Source: BAIKAL-G1 sp943369525 (GTDB lineage: Bacteria; Cyanobacteriota; Cyanobacteriia; PCC-6307; Cyanobiaceae). From it: DNA of 64,000 nt. Numbering within the stretch: the stretch's first letter is position 1; each line of letters opens with the position of its first letter. Below are positions 7,850-18,578 of the stretch, piece after piece. Below the pieces are notes generated by a model. The model was given only the letters and a program-made list of their open reading frames with translations, made no database searches and was not told where the DNA came from. The translations under genes were made by a program, and so were the position numbers. Location of the stretch: the NCBI GenBank assembly GCA_943369525.1, contig CALRNL020000010.1, positions 1 through 64,000 of the forward strand, read 5' to 3'.

Positions 7850-10153
7850 ATGCCCCAGCAGATCGTCATCGCCGAGCAGCTGCGCATCGCTGCAGTTCTC
7901 AACGACGAACGGGTTGATGAGTTGGTGGTTGCCCAGGGCCGTTACCAGATTGGTGATGTCTACCTTGGCACCGTTGAAAATGTTCTCCCCGGCATCGATG
8001 CCGCCTTTGTCAATATTGGTGAAGGCGAAAAGAATGGCTTTATTCACGTCACCGATCTGGGCCCCCTGCGCCTGAGGAAAGGGGCCGCCGGCATCACCGA
8101 ATTGCTGGAACCACGCCAGAAGGTGCTGGTCCAGGTGATGAAGGAGCCCACGGGCACAAAGGGTCCCCGCCTAACCGGCAACCTCAGCCTGCCCGGCCGG
8201 TTTTTGGTGTTGCAACCCCATGGCCAGGGCGTGACGATCTCCCGTCGCATCAACGGCGAAAACGAGCGCAATCGCCTGCGCGCCCTCGGCGTGTTGATCA
8301 AGCCCCCGGGCGCTGGCCTGTTGATCCGCACCGAAGCCGAGTCTGTCAGCGAAGAGCTGCTGATCGATGACCTGGAGATGCTGCTGCGCCAGTGGGAGTC
8401 GATCCAGCAGGCGGCGGAAACGGCCAGCCCGCCGGTGTTGCTCAACCGCGATGAGGATTTCATCCATCGGGTCTTGCGCGATCTTTATAACCCGGAGGTG
8501 GTGCGTGTTGTTGTTGACACCGCCGAGGCCGTGGGCCGGGTGAATGCCTTCCTCGGCGCCGACCAGGCCAGCTTGCTGGTGGAGCACCACAGCGACCACA
8601 CCGAGATCCTCGAACACTTCCGGGTGCATGCCGCGATTCGCGATGCCCTCAAACCCCGGGTTGATCTGCCTTCCGGTGGCTACGTGATCATCGAGCCGAC
8701 TGAAGCTCTCACCGTCATCGACGTCAACTCCGGCTCCTTCACCCGCTCGGCGAATGCGCGCGAAACGGTGCTTTGGACCAACTGTGAGGCGGCGATTGAG
8801 ATTGCCCGCCAGCTGAAGCTGCGCAACATCGGTGGGGTTGTGATCATTGACTTCATTGATATGGAGTCCCGCCGCGATCAGCTGCAGCTGCTCGAGCACT
8901 TCACCCAGGCCGTGCGCCACGACACGGCGCGGCCCCAAATCGCCCAGTTGACCGAACTGGGGCTGGTCGAATTGACCCGCAAGCGCCAGGGTCAGAACAT
9001 CTACGAGCTGTTCGGTCGGGCTTGCCCCAGCTGTGGCGGCCTGGGCCATGTGGCCGTGCTGCCGGGCAAGGACTCGCTCCTGCCCCTGGCCACCGCCACC
9101 GGTCTGGCGCGTTCGGCCGCCTCTGCCCGGGCCGAGGTGGCCAGTCCGGTGGCCCCGGCCGATGCCTCCAGCCGCCGCCGTCGTGGTGGCCGCGGTGGCC
9201 GTGGCGGCTCCGATTTCCCCGAGACCACCAGCCTCGAAACCGCTGCTGTGCCGGCGTTCGCCCCTGAAACGCCTGCCTATGGCGGCGGTGGGGCTGGCGG
9301 CTCCAGCGAAGCTCCTAGCCGCAGGCAGGAGCCTGACCTGGTGGCCGTACCGATGGAACCCGACCAGGAGCTCGTCTACGGCTGGCTGGGTCTCAATCCC
9401 GTGCTGCTACTGGACCCAAGCCCCAGCAGCGACAACCTGATGGTGCGGGTGGTTCGCCCCGGCGAAGACTCCGAATTGGTGTTGGAGGAAGCCCGCCAGC
9501 AGCTGGCGTCCTCCGGCTCGCGCCGGCGTCGGCGCGGTCGTGGTGGCAGCGGTGAGTCCGCTGGGCAGGCCAGTGGGACTGGTCCAGCCGGTGCCTTTGA
9601 CCAGGCCAATCCCTACGCCCAGGCCAGTGTTTATGCCCAAGCCAGTTCCCAATCCTCAGGCCGTTCCGATGGCCGGGAGCGTGAGGAGATCACGGTGTCG
9701 GTGAGTGCCCCCAGCCGGGAGCCCGTGCATCGGGAGCCGGCCGTGGTGGAGATCACCCCCTTTGCCGTTGATGATTTCGCGCCCATTCCGGTGCTTGTGG
9801 GCGCCGGTGGGATCGATGGTTCGGAGCTGGAGGAGCGCGGCAGGTCCGCGGCGCCTGCCCGGGTGGGCCGTAGTCGCGGGCGCCAAGTGGTTAAATCCAA
9901 CGATCGCGCCGAGTCGGGCCCAGCCCCGGTGGTGATTGAGGAGGCCCCCTCCTATGGGGCTGGTTCCCTGGCCGCCGATCGGCCTGCCGTCGGTTCGGTT
10001 GCTGATGCTGGCCAGGGGCCCCCGATTCCGCTCACGGTGTCGATCACACCCGACCCCCAGGAGGCGGTGCCGCCCCCGGCGGAGCCGGATGGGGTGCTGG
10101 ATGCCACCGGCGAACCCCGCCGCCGCCGCCGCCGTTCCTCCGCCAGCGACTGA
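7850..10153 (+). CDS. rne: Ribonuclease E
   Basis: This 767-residue endoribonuclease has an S1 RNA-binding domain at about 35-120 and catalytic aspartates D291 (DVNSGS) and D334 (DFIDM). The zinc-link CPSC is at 392-395. RNase E starts mRNA decay and matures rRNA and tRNA, cutting AU-rich single-stranded RNA. The region after about 420 is non-catalytic and low in complexity, with several arginine/glycine patches (near 440-455 and 555-567) and a short AQAS repeat. The protein ends RRRRRRSSASD; the nonapeptide RRRRRRSSA has been reported in cyanobacteria as the binding site for polynucleotide phosphorylase. rnhB follows 66 bases downstream, the usual cyanobacterial pairing. Confidence 0.96.
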   Translation: MPQQIVIAEQLRIAAVLNDERVDELVVAQGRYQIGDVYLGTVENVLPGIDAAFVNIGEGEKNGFIHVTDLGPLRLRKGAAGITELLEPRQKVLVQVMKEPTGTKGPRLTGNLSLPGRFLVLQPHGQGVTISRRINGENERNRLRALGVLIKPPGAGLLIRTEAESVSEELLIDDLEMLLRQWESIQQAAETASPPVLLNRDEDFIHRVLRDLYNPEVVRVVVDTAEAVGRVNAFLGADQASLLVEHHSDHTEILEHFRVHAAIRDALKPRVDLPSGGYVIIEPTEALTVIDVNSGSFTRSANARETVLWTNCEAAIEIARQLKLRNIGGVVIIDFIDMESRRDQLQLLEHFTQAVRHDTARPQIAQLTELGLVELTRKRQGQNIYELFGRACPSCGGLGHVAVLPGKDSLLPLATATGLARSAASARAEVASPVAPADASSRRRRGGRGGRGGSDFPETTSLETAAVPAFAPETPAYGGGGAGGSSEAPSRRQEPDLVAVPMEPDQELVYGWLGLNPVLLLDPSPSSDNLMVRVVRPGEDSELVLEEARQQLASSGSRRRRRGRGGSGESAGQASGTGPAGAFDQANPYAQASVYAQASSQSSGRSDGREREEITVSVSAPSREPVHREPAVVEITPFAVDDFAPIPVLVGAGGIDGSELEERGRSAAPARVGRSRGRQVVKSNDRAESGPAPVVIEEAPSYGAGSLAADRPAVGSVADAGQGPPIPLTVSITPDPQEAVPPPAEPDGVLDATGEPRRRRRRSSASD

Positions 10154-10219
10154 GGTGGCCAGCCTCTTCGTCCTACCAGGGTCGGTGCCCGGCCCTGGTG
10201 CCTCCAGGTCCCGGCTGCG

Positions 10220-10900
10220 ATGACGGCGCCCGGGCTGCCAGCGCGGTTCCGGCCACGCCGCCCTGGGGCCCAGCCGTCGCCTGGCCTCGATCCCGATCCC
10301 AGCGGAGCGGCCGGCGTGGATGAGGTGGGTCGCGGCTGCTGGTTTGGCCCGGTTTTTGCGGCGGCGGTCGTCTTGCCTGAGCGGGCCGCTGGTCGCCTCG
10401 GTGCCGCTGGTCTCACCGATAGCAAGGCCCTCTCGCCCCGGCGGCGCGAAGCGTTGGTGCCCCTGATTAAGGCGCTTGCCTCGGGCTGGGCCCTCGGACA
10501 GGCCTCGGCGGCCGAGATCGATGGCCACGGCATTCGGTTGGCCACCGAATGGGCCATGCTGCGGGCCCTGCAGCGCCTCAGGGGCGCCCTTGGGGCGGAT
10601 CCGCCGCTGGTGTTGGTCGATGGGATCTTGCCGTTGCGCTGTTGGCCGGGCCTGCAGCGCTGCCTGGTGCGGGGGGACAGCCACAGCCCAGCCATTGCCG
10701 CCGCCAGCGTGATCGCCAAGGTGGCGCGCGATGGCCTGGTCGGGCGGCTCGCCGAGCGCTACCCGGGCTACGGCCTGGAGCGGCACGCTGGCTACGGCAC
10801 GGCCCTGCACCGTCGCGCCCTGGAGCAGCTGGGACCAACGCCGCTGCACCGCCGCTCCTTTCTGCGCAAGGTGTTGGCTTCATACCAGGCTTCCGCCTGA
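10220..10900 (+). CDS. rnhB: Ribonuclease HII
   Basis: The 226-residue protein removes ribonucleotides from DNA and degrades RNA in RNA-DNA hybrids. It has the RNase HII signature GVDEVGRG with acidic residues D34 and E35, followed by LTDSKALS with D67. Later come VLVDG and the conserved AAASVIAKVARD segment. The first 25 residues are proline- and arginine-rich and probably disordered. It follows rne and is likely transcribed with it. The downstream neighbour is a convergent DUF1997 gene, 48 bases away. Assignment is secure from motifs and length. Confidence 0.95.
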   Translation: MTAPGLPARFRPRRPGAQPSPGLDPDPSGAAGVDEVGRGCWFGPVFAAAVVLPERAAGRLGAAGLTDSKALSPRRREALVPLIKALASGWALGQASAAEIDGHGIRLATEWAMLRALQRLRGALGADPPLVLVDGILPLRCWPGLQRCLVRGDSHSPAIAAASVIAKVARDGLVGRLAERYPGYGLERHAGYGTALHRRALEQLGPTPLHRRSFLRKVLASYQASA

Positions 10901-10948
10901 ACTCAAGCCAGCGATCTAGGCCCTAGTTGGACTGGCGGGCCTCCTGGT

Positions 10949-11467
10949 TCAGGCCGGAGCCTCCAGGCACCAGGCCTCGAAATCGGCCAGAAGCTGCTGG
11001 CCGACCCGGTTCTTGATGCTGACCAGGATTCCGGCCAGCAGGGTGCGGCCGGTGGCTTCCAGCACCGCTGCCGGGATCAGTCGCAGCAGGGCAGGCTGGC
11101 TGACACTGACCGATAGGCGGGCTTCCCCCTCCAGGCCCGTGGCCGTGGCTTCCAGGTGGGATTCCAGGGTGAGCCGAAAGTCATCGACAATCCCCAGGCC
11201 CTCCAATTCGCAATCCCGCGCCTCGAGCTGGATGGTTTGGGGCTGCGTGATCGCCACAATTTCGACAACGGGCTGGATCTGCAGTTGGAACATCTGCAGC
11301 TTGGTGACCGTATAGCGGTAATGGCCGGGGCCCAGGGGCTCCAGCTGGCTGGGATCGAGCAGGGCGCCCACCACCCGATCCTCCTGGTTGAGGTAGGCGG
11401 GCAAACGATCGGCGTTGCAGTCGACAGGTAATTCGAGCTGTTGGCAGGCACTGAATGCCAGGGGCAT
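10949..11467 (-). CDS. DUF1997 family protein
   Basis: This 172-residue soluble protein resembles the DUF1997 (PF09366) family found in cyanobacteria and plants. The fold is probably a lipid/START-like beta sheet plus helix, with alternating segments such as LGPGHYRYTVTKLQMFQLQ. No catalytic motif is visible and the function is unknown. I chose the ATG at 11467 (MPLAFSACQQLELPV); an ATG at 11488 would add seven residues. It is divergent from pheA, whose start lies at 11521, so the two promoters share a short space. It converges on rnhB. Confidence 0.75.
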   Translation of the reverse strand: MPLAFSACQQLELPVDCNADRLPAYLNQEDRVVGALLDPSQLEPLGPGHYRYTVTKLQMFQLQIQPVVEIVAITQPQTIQLEARDCELEGLGIVDDFRLTLESHLEATATGLEGEARLSVSVSQPALLRLIPAAVLEATGRTLLAGILVSIKNRVGQQLLADFEAWCLEAPA

Positions 11468-11520
11468 TATTGGGGCCCGGCGCGGCATGATCCTATCGAG
11501 CTCGGTCCCCGTTTCTGCCC

Positions 11521-12363
11521 ATGCGTCTTGCCTTCCTCGGACCGGCCGGTACCTATGGGGAGCAGGCCGCCGTACGGCTGGCGGCCCTAGAGGGCTGGGC
11601 CGAGACCCAGTTACTGCCCCAGGTGGGCCTCCGCGCCGTGGTCCAGGCCCTGGCCGAGGGCCGCGCTGATGCGGCCGTGGTGCCGGTCGAAAACTCCGTG
11701 GAGGGCGGGGTGACGGCCTGCCTGGATGCCCTTTGGGAGCACCCCGAGCTGCGGGTCGCCCGGGCCCTGGTGCTGCCGATTCGCCATGCCCTGGTGGGTG
11801 CTGGCCCGATCGAGGCCATCAGTGAGGTGCTCTCCCATCCCCAGGCTCTGGCCCAGTGCAGCCAGTGGCTGGGCGACCACCTGCCCCGGGCCCTGCAGCT
11901 GCCCACCACCTCCACGGCGGAGGCGGCCCGCATGGTGGCTGGCAGCAGTTTCCGGGGGGCGATTGCCTCCTTGCCGGCTGCCAGCAAGCACGGTCTGGAG
12001 GTGTTGGCCTATCCGATCAATGATGTGGCCGGCAACTGCACCCGCTTTTTGCTGCTCAACCGGGCCCCCAGTTCCCTAGAGGGTCCCCTGGCCAGCCTGG
12101 CCTTCTCGCTCCATTCGAACCGGCCCGGGGCCCTGCTGGAGGCCCTTTCCTGTTTTGCCCGGCTGGGCCTGAACATGAGTCGGATCGAATCGCGGCCCTC
12201 CAAGCGGGAGATGGGCGAATACATCTTCTTCGTCGACCTGGAGCTGCCCGCCGGCTCGGGGGAGGCCCTGCCGGAGACCCTGGCCGTGCTGAAGCCCCTA
12301 TGCCAGCACCTGGCCTTCTTTGGGGCCTATCCCCTCGATCAGGTCAACGGGCCCCAGGACTAG
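11521..12363 (+). CDS. pheA: Prephenate dehydratase
   Basis: This 280-residue enzyme converts prephenate to phenylpyruvate in phenylalanine synthesis. The N-terminal catalytic domain starts FLGPAGTYGEQAA and includes the TRF motif in NCTRFLLL, with the substrate-binding PVENSVEGGV near residue 60. The C-terminal ACT domain (residues about 195-270) includes RPGALLEAL and ESRPSK, the site for feedback control by phenylalanine. It is monofunctional, with no chorismate mutase domain. The stop is 33 bases from the convergent stop of the methyltransferase gene. Confidence 0.96.
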   Translation: MRLAFLGPAGTYGEQAAVRLAALEGWAETQLLPQVGLRAVVQALAEGRADAAVVPVENSVEGGVTACLDALWEHPELRVARALVLPIRHALVGAGPIEAISEVLSHPQALAQCSQWLGDHLPRALQLPTTSTAEAARMVAGSSFRGAIASLPAASKHGLEVLAYPINDVAGNCTRFLLLNRAPSSLEGPLASLAFSLHSNRPGALLEALSCFARLGLNMSRIESRPSKREMGEYIFFVDLELPAGSGEALPETLAVLKPLCQHLAFFGAYPLDQVNGPQD

Positions 12364-12396
12364 GCCCGGGCCCAGGCCCAGGGCCGCAGGATTCAA

Positions 12397-13479
12397 TCAA
12401 CGTCCTGGGCGGCCGGCCTGGGCTTTGAGGGCGCGAAACACGCCAAATTGCATCATGCCGGTGGCGAACGCCCAATGCATCAGCAGCAGGGTGGGGGTTT
12501 CGCGCAGACCCTGCAGCACGGCGCCTGGCCCCAAGCTGAGCACCTGGCCCGGGCGGCGCAGCCCTTCCAGGATTGAATCGATCCAGGAGGGCAGGGTTTC
12601 TGGGGTCCAGTCGCCGGTTTCGAGGACCAGTCCTGAGCTCTCCTGGTTAAGGGTCTGGCCGCCGGGGGCGGGCAAGCCAAAGGGGCTGGCCCCCAGGTTG
12701 CGAGCAAAGCCGGCGATGCTGGCGAACTCCGGATGGGCCCATTGGTCGAGCAGCTGGCGCATCACCCAGCGCTCGCGCCAATCGAGGGGCCCATCGGCCG
12801 GGTCGCGCCGGTTCCAGTCGGCCACGGCCAGGCGGCCTCCCGGGGCGAGCACCCGCAACAGTTCATCGGCATAGCGCTGCTTATCGGGCATGTGGGGACC
12901 CGCCTCCACGCTCCAAACCGCCGCGAAGCTGGCATCGACCAGGTCGAGATCAAGGGCATCCATCACGGCGAACTGGCAGCTCAGGCCTGGCGCCGTCAGT
13001 TCGCGGGCCCGCTGGATCTGGCCAGGGCTGATGCTGACGCCGAGCACGTCGAGGCCGTAGTCCCGGGCCAGGATCCTGGCGCTGCCGCCTATGCCGCAGC
13101 CCACATCGAGCACCTTGCTGCCGGGGGGCAATTGGTCGAGGCCACTCCAGCGCACAAGGGCATGGACGAAATCCACCTTGGCCTGGCGGAAATCGACGGC
13201 CGCGTTGGCCCTGCCCCTGGCCGAACGAACAGGCCGGTTGGGTGCTGCGCTGGGTTGGCCGGTGGGTAGGAGGGGGGCCTGCGGGTAATAGCCGAGGTGC
13301 ACATGGTCGCCCCAGAGGCGCTCTAGCAGGCGATCGGCGGTCCAGCGGTCGTAGGCCTCGGCCACCGTGGCGCTGCTAACGAAATGGCGATCGCGCCGTT
13401 GCCAAAGCCGTAGGGCCAGGCCAAGAACCAAGGGCAGGCTGGCGGCTAACAGCCAGGGGGCGAGGGTTGATGCAGGCAT
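12397..13479 (-). CDS. MPBQ/MSBQ-type methyltransferase
   Basis: This 360-residue SAM-dependent methyltransferase has an N-terminal membrane helix (about 9-25), then AEAYDRWTADRLLERLWGDH, the SAM motif VLDVGCGIGGSARIL and SVEAGPHMPDK. These match the cyanobacterial enzyme (Synechocystis slr0418 type) that methylates 2-methyl-6-phytylbenzoquinol in tocopherol synthesis and, in related pathways, the plastoquinone precursor. Between GYYPQ and VDFRQAK there is an extra segment of about 25 proline- and arginine-rich residues that I recall as absent from the Synechocystis protein. An unlikely alternative is gamma-tocopherol methyltransferase. It lies at the thylakoid or inner membrane by inference. 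Confidence 0.85.
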   Translation of the reverse strand: MPASTLAPWLLAASLPLVLGLALRLWQRRDRHFVSSATVAEAYDRWTADRLLERLWGDHVHLGYYPQAPLLPTGQPSAAPNRPVRSARGRANAAVDFRQAKVDFVHALVRWSGLDQLPPGSKVLDVGCGIGGSARILARDYGLDVLGVSISPGQIQRARELTAPGLSCQFAVMDALDLDLVDASFAAVWSVEAGPHMPDKQRYADELLRVLAPGGRLAVADWNRRDPADGPLDWRERWVMRQLLDQWAHPEFASIAGFARNLGASPFGLPAPGGQTLNQESSGLVLETGDWTPETLPSWIDSILEGLRRPGQVLSLGPGAVLQGLRETPTLLLMHWAFATGMMQFGVFRALKAQAGRPGR

Positions 13480-13524
13480 GGGCAGGGGAACTGGGAGCCG
13501 GTCGAGCAGCGAAACGGGGTTGAC

Positions 13525-14295
13525 TCAGCGGTTCCAGTCCCCATCGGCGCCAACCCCACCGCCCCGGCCATCACCGAGATCGTCCCTGAGGTCCTCACCG
13601 AGGGCATCGGCGAGTTCGTCCCTGGTTGGGCCCGGGGCCTCCTGCTCACCCAGCTGGTCAAAGGTGTCCTTGAGCACGGTGCGAGCGGCCAGTTGGCGCC
13701 GGGTCTGGTCGAGCAGGTCGTATTCGAGCCTGAGCCGTTCACCGGTGTCGGTAATTTCCAGCAGGGTCTGCTGCTGGTCTGCCACCGGACCACCGAGGTG
13801 GGAGCCGATCCAAAAGGAAAGTTCCCGGGGCAGGTCGGGCAGGTCGCTGGGGAGGGAGGTGGCTTTGCCGACCAATTTGCCAGTCAGATCCACCACGTCC
13901 TTGAGGGCCTTGGTCACATCGGCGGCCAGATCGGTAAGCAGCTGGTGGCTGTCGGCGCTGTCGTCTTCGATCCAGCTGACCATGGCGACCCGAAAGGGGG
14001 CTTCCCGCACCACTTCAAGCACCCGGAAGCGCTGCTGGCCCAGGGTGACGATGTTGCTGCGGTCGTCGTCCTGGCTCTGGCATTGCAGAATTTCGGCGCA
14101 GCAGCCAACGGTCGCCATGGTTTTGCTCTGGGGATCCCAGCGCACCACGCCAAAGCGTCGGTCCGTTTCCAGCACGGAGCGCAGCATCATGCGATAGCGC
14201 GGTTCAAAGATATGGAGCGGCAGGACTTCCTGCGGGAACAGCACCACATCCGGCAGGGGGAAGAGTGGCAGTTCCCTCACGGCCAGATGGGTCAC
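13525..14295 (-). CDS. LON peptidase substrate-binding domain protein
   Basis: This 256-residue protein begins VRELPLFPLPDVVLFPQEVLP, the N-terminal signature of the LON (PUA-like) substrate-binding domain. The ATPase and protease domains of Lon are absent, so it is a stand-alone LON-domain protein, common in cyanobacteria and of unresolved function. A helical middle (about 130-230) follows, and the last 30 residues are rich in aspartate and glycine and probably disordered. It lies upstream of the methyltransferase on the same strand with a gap of 45 bases, so the two may be co-transcribed. Confidence 0.85.
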   Translation of the reverse strand: MTHLAVRELPLFPLPDVVLFPQEVLPLHIFEPRYRMMLRSVLETDRRFGVVRWDPQSKTMATVGCCAEILQCQSQDDDRSNIVTLGQQRFRVLEVVREAPFRVAMVSWIEDDSADSHQLLTDLAADVTKALKDVVDLTGKLVGKATSLPSDLPDLPRELSFWIGSHLGGPVADQQQTLLEITDTGERLRLEYDLLDQTRRQLAARTVLKDTFDQLGEQEAPGPTRDELADALGEDLRDDLGDGRGGGVGADGDWNR

Positions 14296-14520
14296 GGCGG
14301 CAACCTGGGGGTGGAAGAGGTGGATGAAGCAGCGCCAGCGATGGCGAAAGTTGCTTGGAGTGATCCTAGGAAGATCGTCCAGTTAACGGGTCGCCTGGGG
14401 CCGGCCCTGGCTGGATCTATCGCTTCTGTTCAGCTAGATCCCCACCCCACCGCCCCTGATCTCCGCTGACCCGGATCCAGGGTCCGCCAGGGCTTCAGCC
14501 CGAGGCCATCAGCGGTTTTC

Positions 14521-14552
14521 ATAAAAAAGGCTGGCTCCTTAGGAGCCAGCCT
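14521..14552 (-). terminator. Intrinsic terminator downstream of rpsJ
   Basis: The two arms AGGCTGGCTCCT and AGGAGCCAGCCT form a near-perfect stem, and on the minus strand six T residues follow the stem. It lies about 100 bases past the rpsJ stop and marks the end of the str operon. The rest of 14296-14649 holds no gene I recognise. Confidence 0.9.
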
Positions 14553-14649
14553 GGGTGCGCATACGGTTCCTAAGCCCCTTGTTGCAAGGGGTCTGGGGTC
14601 TCCATTGGCTTGGGTGCTCGGCTTTGGAGCCTGACTTCAGAGCTTGACT

Positions 14650-14970
14650 TCAGAGCTTGACTTCGATGTCCACGCCACTGGGCAGATCCAGCTTCATCAG
14701 GGCGTCGATGGTTTTCGCCGTAGGGCTGTAGATGTCGATGATGCGACGGTGGGTGCGGGTTTCGAAGTGCTCGCGGGAATCCTTGTCCACGTGGGGCGAG
14801 CGCAGCACGCAATAGATCTTGCGCTTGGTGGGCAGAGGAATCGGACCGATGGCCGTGGCAGCGGTGTGATCGGCGGTTTCGATAATTTTTTCGCAGGACA
14901 GATCCAGCATGCGGCGATCAAACGCCTTCAGGCGGATCCGGATCTTCTGCTGGGCAATGGCGGTAGACAT
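14650..14970 (-). CDS. rpsJ: 30S ribosomal protein S10
   Basis: The 106-residue S10 sits in the head of the small subunit and, with NusB, also acts in transcription antitermination. The start at 14970 gives MSTAIAQQKIRIRLKAFD; the open frame upstream is not conserved. The internal sequence HVDKDSREHFETRTHRR is the typical long beta-loop. Here it is the last gene of the str operon, after tuf, and not the first gene of the S10 operon as in E. coli. Placement after tuf is common in cyanobacteria and plastids. Confidence 0.97.
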   Translation of the reverse strand: MSTAIAQQKIRIRLKAFDRRMLDLSCEKIIETADHTAATAIGPIPLPTKRKIYCVLRSPHVDKDSREHFETRTHRRIIDIYSPTAKTIDALMKLDLPSGVDIEVKL

Positions 14971-15084
14971 GGGGAAGACGGAAGGGAGCGGGTTGGGCGG
15001 AACCAAGGATCAGGCAGCTTGGCCAGCCCAAGGCCAGAAACTGGTGGCCTGGGAGGGCAAACCGCAATCAAATTGTCTAGGTGC

Positions 15085-15114
15085 AAAAGGGGTGGTGGGA
15101 ACCCCACCACCCCC
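15085..15114 (-). terminator. Hairpin between tuf and rpsJ
   Basis: On the minus strand GGGGTGGTGGGG, a short TTCC loop, CACCACCCC and TTTT form a terminator-like hairpin, just downstream of the tuf stop. It may partly terminate tuf transcripts and reduce rpsJ expression. Confidence 0.6.
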
Positions 15115-15130
15115 GGGGTCCTAAGGGACC

Positions 15131-16360
<1,230 letters not shown>

Positions 16361-16402
16361 GGAAGGAAAGAATCGGGGGGGTTGGTTTGGGTTGGGGAAA
16401 GA

Positions 16403-18478
16403 TCAGGAATTGCCCTGATTCTTGGAGATGATGGCTTCAGCAACGTTGCGAGGAACTTCCTCGTAGTGGCTGAACTCCATCGAGAAAATACCCCGACCCT
16501 GGGTCATGGATCGGAGCTGGGTGGCGTAGCCGAACATCTCAGCCAAGGGTACCTTGCACTGGACTTTCGACTGGCCATCGTCGACGGATTGACCCTCGAC
16601 TTGGCCACGGCGGGAGGACAGGTCTCCGATGACGGAACCGAGGTAATCCTCAGGCACCTCCACCTCCACCTTCATCATCGGCTCAAGCAGTACGGGATTG
16701 CACTTCTTGACGCCGTCCTTGAAGGCCATGGAGCCGGCGATCTTGAACGCCATCTCCGAGGAGTCCACATCATGGTAGGACCCGTCCACCATGCTGACCC
16801 GGACATCGATCATCGGGAAACCAGCAATCACGCCGGATTGGCAGGTTTCCTTCATGCCGGCCTCGGCCGGTCCGATGTATTCCTTGGGCACGATGCCGCC
16901 AACGATCTTGTTGACGAATTCGAAGCCGGAGCCAGGCTCGCCGGGCTCCATTTCGATCACCACGTGGCCGTATTGGCCCTTGCCGCCGGTTTGGCGGGCA
17001 AATTTGCCTTCGCCCTTGGCCTTGCCGCGAATGGTTTCTCGGTAGGACACCTGGGGAGCACCGATGTTGGCCTCCACCTTGAATTCGCGCATCATGCGGT
17101 CCACCAGGATTTCCAGGTGGAGCTCGCCCATCCCGGCAATCACGGTCTGGTTGGTTTCCGGATCGGTGCGAACCCGGAAGGTGGGATCTTCTTCGGAGAG
17201 GGATTGCAGGGCCTTGCCCAACTTCTCCATGTCGCCCTTGGTCTTCGGCTCGACAGCCACCGAAATCACCGGCTCAGGGATGAACAGGGATTCGAGGATG
17301 ATCGGGTCGGAATCAACGCAGAGGGTGTCGCCGGTGGTGGTGTCCTTAAGGCCGAGCACGGCGCCTAGGTCACCGGCCCGCAGCTCGTCCACCTCTTCGC
17401 GTTCGTCCGCCTTGAGGATGATCAGACGGGAGATGCGCTCTTTTTTATCCTTGGTCGAGTTCAAGACGTAGCTGCCTTTTTGCAGCACGCCCGAATACAT
17501 ACGGATAAAGGTGAGCTTGCCGAAGGGATCGGCCATCACCTTGAAAGCCAGGGCGCTGAAGGGGGCGCTGTCCTCAGAGGGGCGCAGGGCTTCAGTGCCG
17601 TCGGCCAGCAAGCCCTGGATTGGTGGGACGTCGTTGGGGGCCGGTAGATAATCCACCACCGCATCGAGCAGCAGCTGCACGCCCTTGTTCTTGAAGGCGG
17701 AGCCGCAGAGGATCGGCACCAAGCCGTGCTTGAGCACACCGGTGCGGATGCCGACACGCAATTGGGCTTCGGTGAGTTCGCCGGTCTCAAGGAAGGCCTC
17801 AAGCAGCTCTTCGTCGGTTTCGGCGACGCTTTCCATCAGGCTGGTGCGCCATTGGGCCGCCTCTTCCACCATCGAGGCAGGGATATCGGTTTCTTCGATG
17901 TCCTTACCCAGTTCATCTTTGTAGATGAAGGCCCGGTTTTTGACCAAATCGACAATGCCGCTGAGTTCGCCTTCGGCGCCGATCGGTAATTGGATCGGGG
18001 CGGCGTTAGCCCGCAGGCGGTCCTTGATCTGGGCGTTAACCTTCAGGAAATCGGCCCCGGTGCGGTCCATCTTGTTGACGAACACCATCCGCGGCACGTT
18101 GTAGCGATCGGCTTGGCGCCAGACGGTTTCCGATTGGGGTTGCACACCGCCAACGGCGCAGAAGACCGCGATCACGCCATCCAGCACCCGCATCGAACGC
18201 TCCACCTCGATGGTGAAGTCGACGTGCCCAGGCGTGTCGATGATGTTGATGCGGTGGTCTTTCCAACTGGTGGAAATGGCCGCCGCGGTGATCGTGATGC
18301 CACGTTCCCGTTCCTGGGCCATCCAGTCGGTGACGGCGCCGCCGTCATGGACCTCGCCCATCTTGTGAACGACCCCGGAATAGAAGAGGATCCGTTCGGT
18401 GGTTGTGGTTTTGCCAGCGTCAATATGGGCCGCAATCCCAATATTTCTGACTCGTTCCAGGGGATAGGCGCGGGCCAC
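16403..18478 (-). CDS. fusA: Elongation factor G
   Basis: This 691-residue translocase moves tRNA and mRNA through the ribosome after peptide transfer. GTP-binding motifs are AHIDAGKTTTTE, DTPGHVDFT and NKMDR. Domains II-V follow, with the domain IV segment beginning near RETIRGKAKG. The start codon is GTG at 18478, giving MARAYPLERVRNIGIAAHID. It lies between rpsG and tuf. The length and motifs are standard. Cyanobacteria may carry EF-G paralogues elsewhere, but the operon position points to the main translational one. Confidence 0.97.
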   Translation of the reverse strand: MARAYPLERVRNIGIAAHIDAGKTTTTERILFYSGVVHKMGEVHDGGAVTDWMAQERERGITITAAAISTSWKDHRINIIDTPGHVDFTIEVERSMRVLDGVIAVFCAVGGVQPQSETVWRQADRYNVPRMVFVNKMDRTGADFLKVNAQIKDRLRANAAPIQLPIGAEGELSGIVDLVKNRAFIYKDELGKDIEETDIPASMVEEAAQWRTSLMESVAETDEELLEAFLETGELTEAQLRVGIRTGVLKHGLVPILCGSAFKNKGVQLLLDAVVDYLPAPNDVPPIQGLLADGTEALRPSEDSAPFSALAFKVMADPFGKLTFIRMYSGVLQKGSYVLNSTKDKKERISRLIILKADEREEVDELRAGDLGAVLGLKDTTTGDTLCVDSDPIILESLFIPEPVISVAVEPKTKGDMEKLGKALQSLSEEDPTFRVRTDPETNQTVIAGMGELHLEILVDRMMREFKVEANIGAPQVSYRETIRGKAKGEGKFARQTGGKGQYGHVVIEMEPGEPGSGFEFVNKIVGGIVPKEYIGPAEAGMKETCQSGVIAGFPMIDVRVSMVDGSYHDVDSSEMAFKIAGSMAFKDGVKKCNPVLLEPMMKVEVEVPEDYLGSVIGDLSSRRGQVEGQSVDDGQSKVQCKVPLAEMFGYATQLRSMTQGRGIFSMEFSHYEEVPRNVAEAIISKNQGNS

Positions 18479-18578
18479 GGGGAAGATCTCCGAAGGTTTT
18501 GTCTTGAAAAAACGAAATGGACTCTACAGGTCGGCTTTGGCGGGCTGGTGGGCTCCGCCAACGAGGCCGGCAGAGGAC

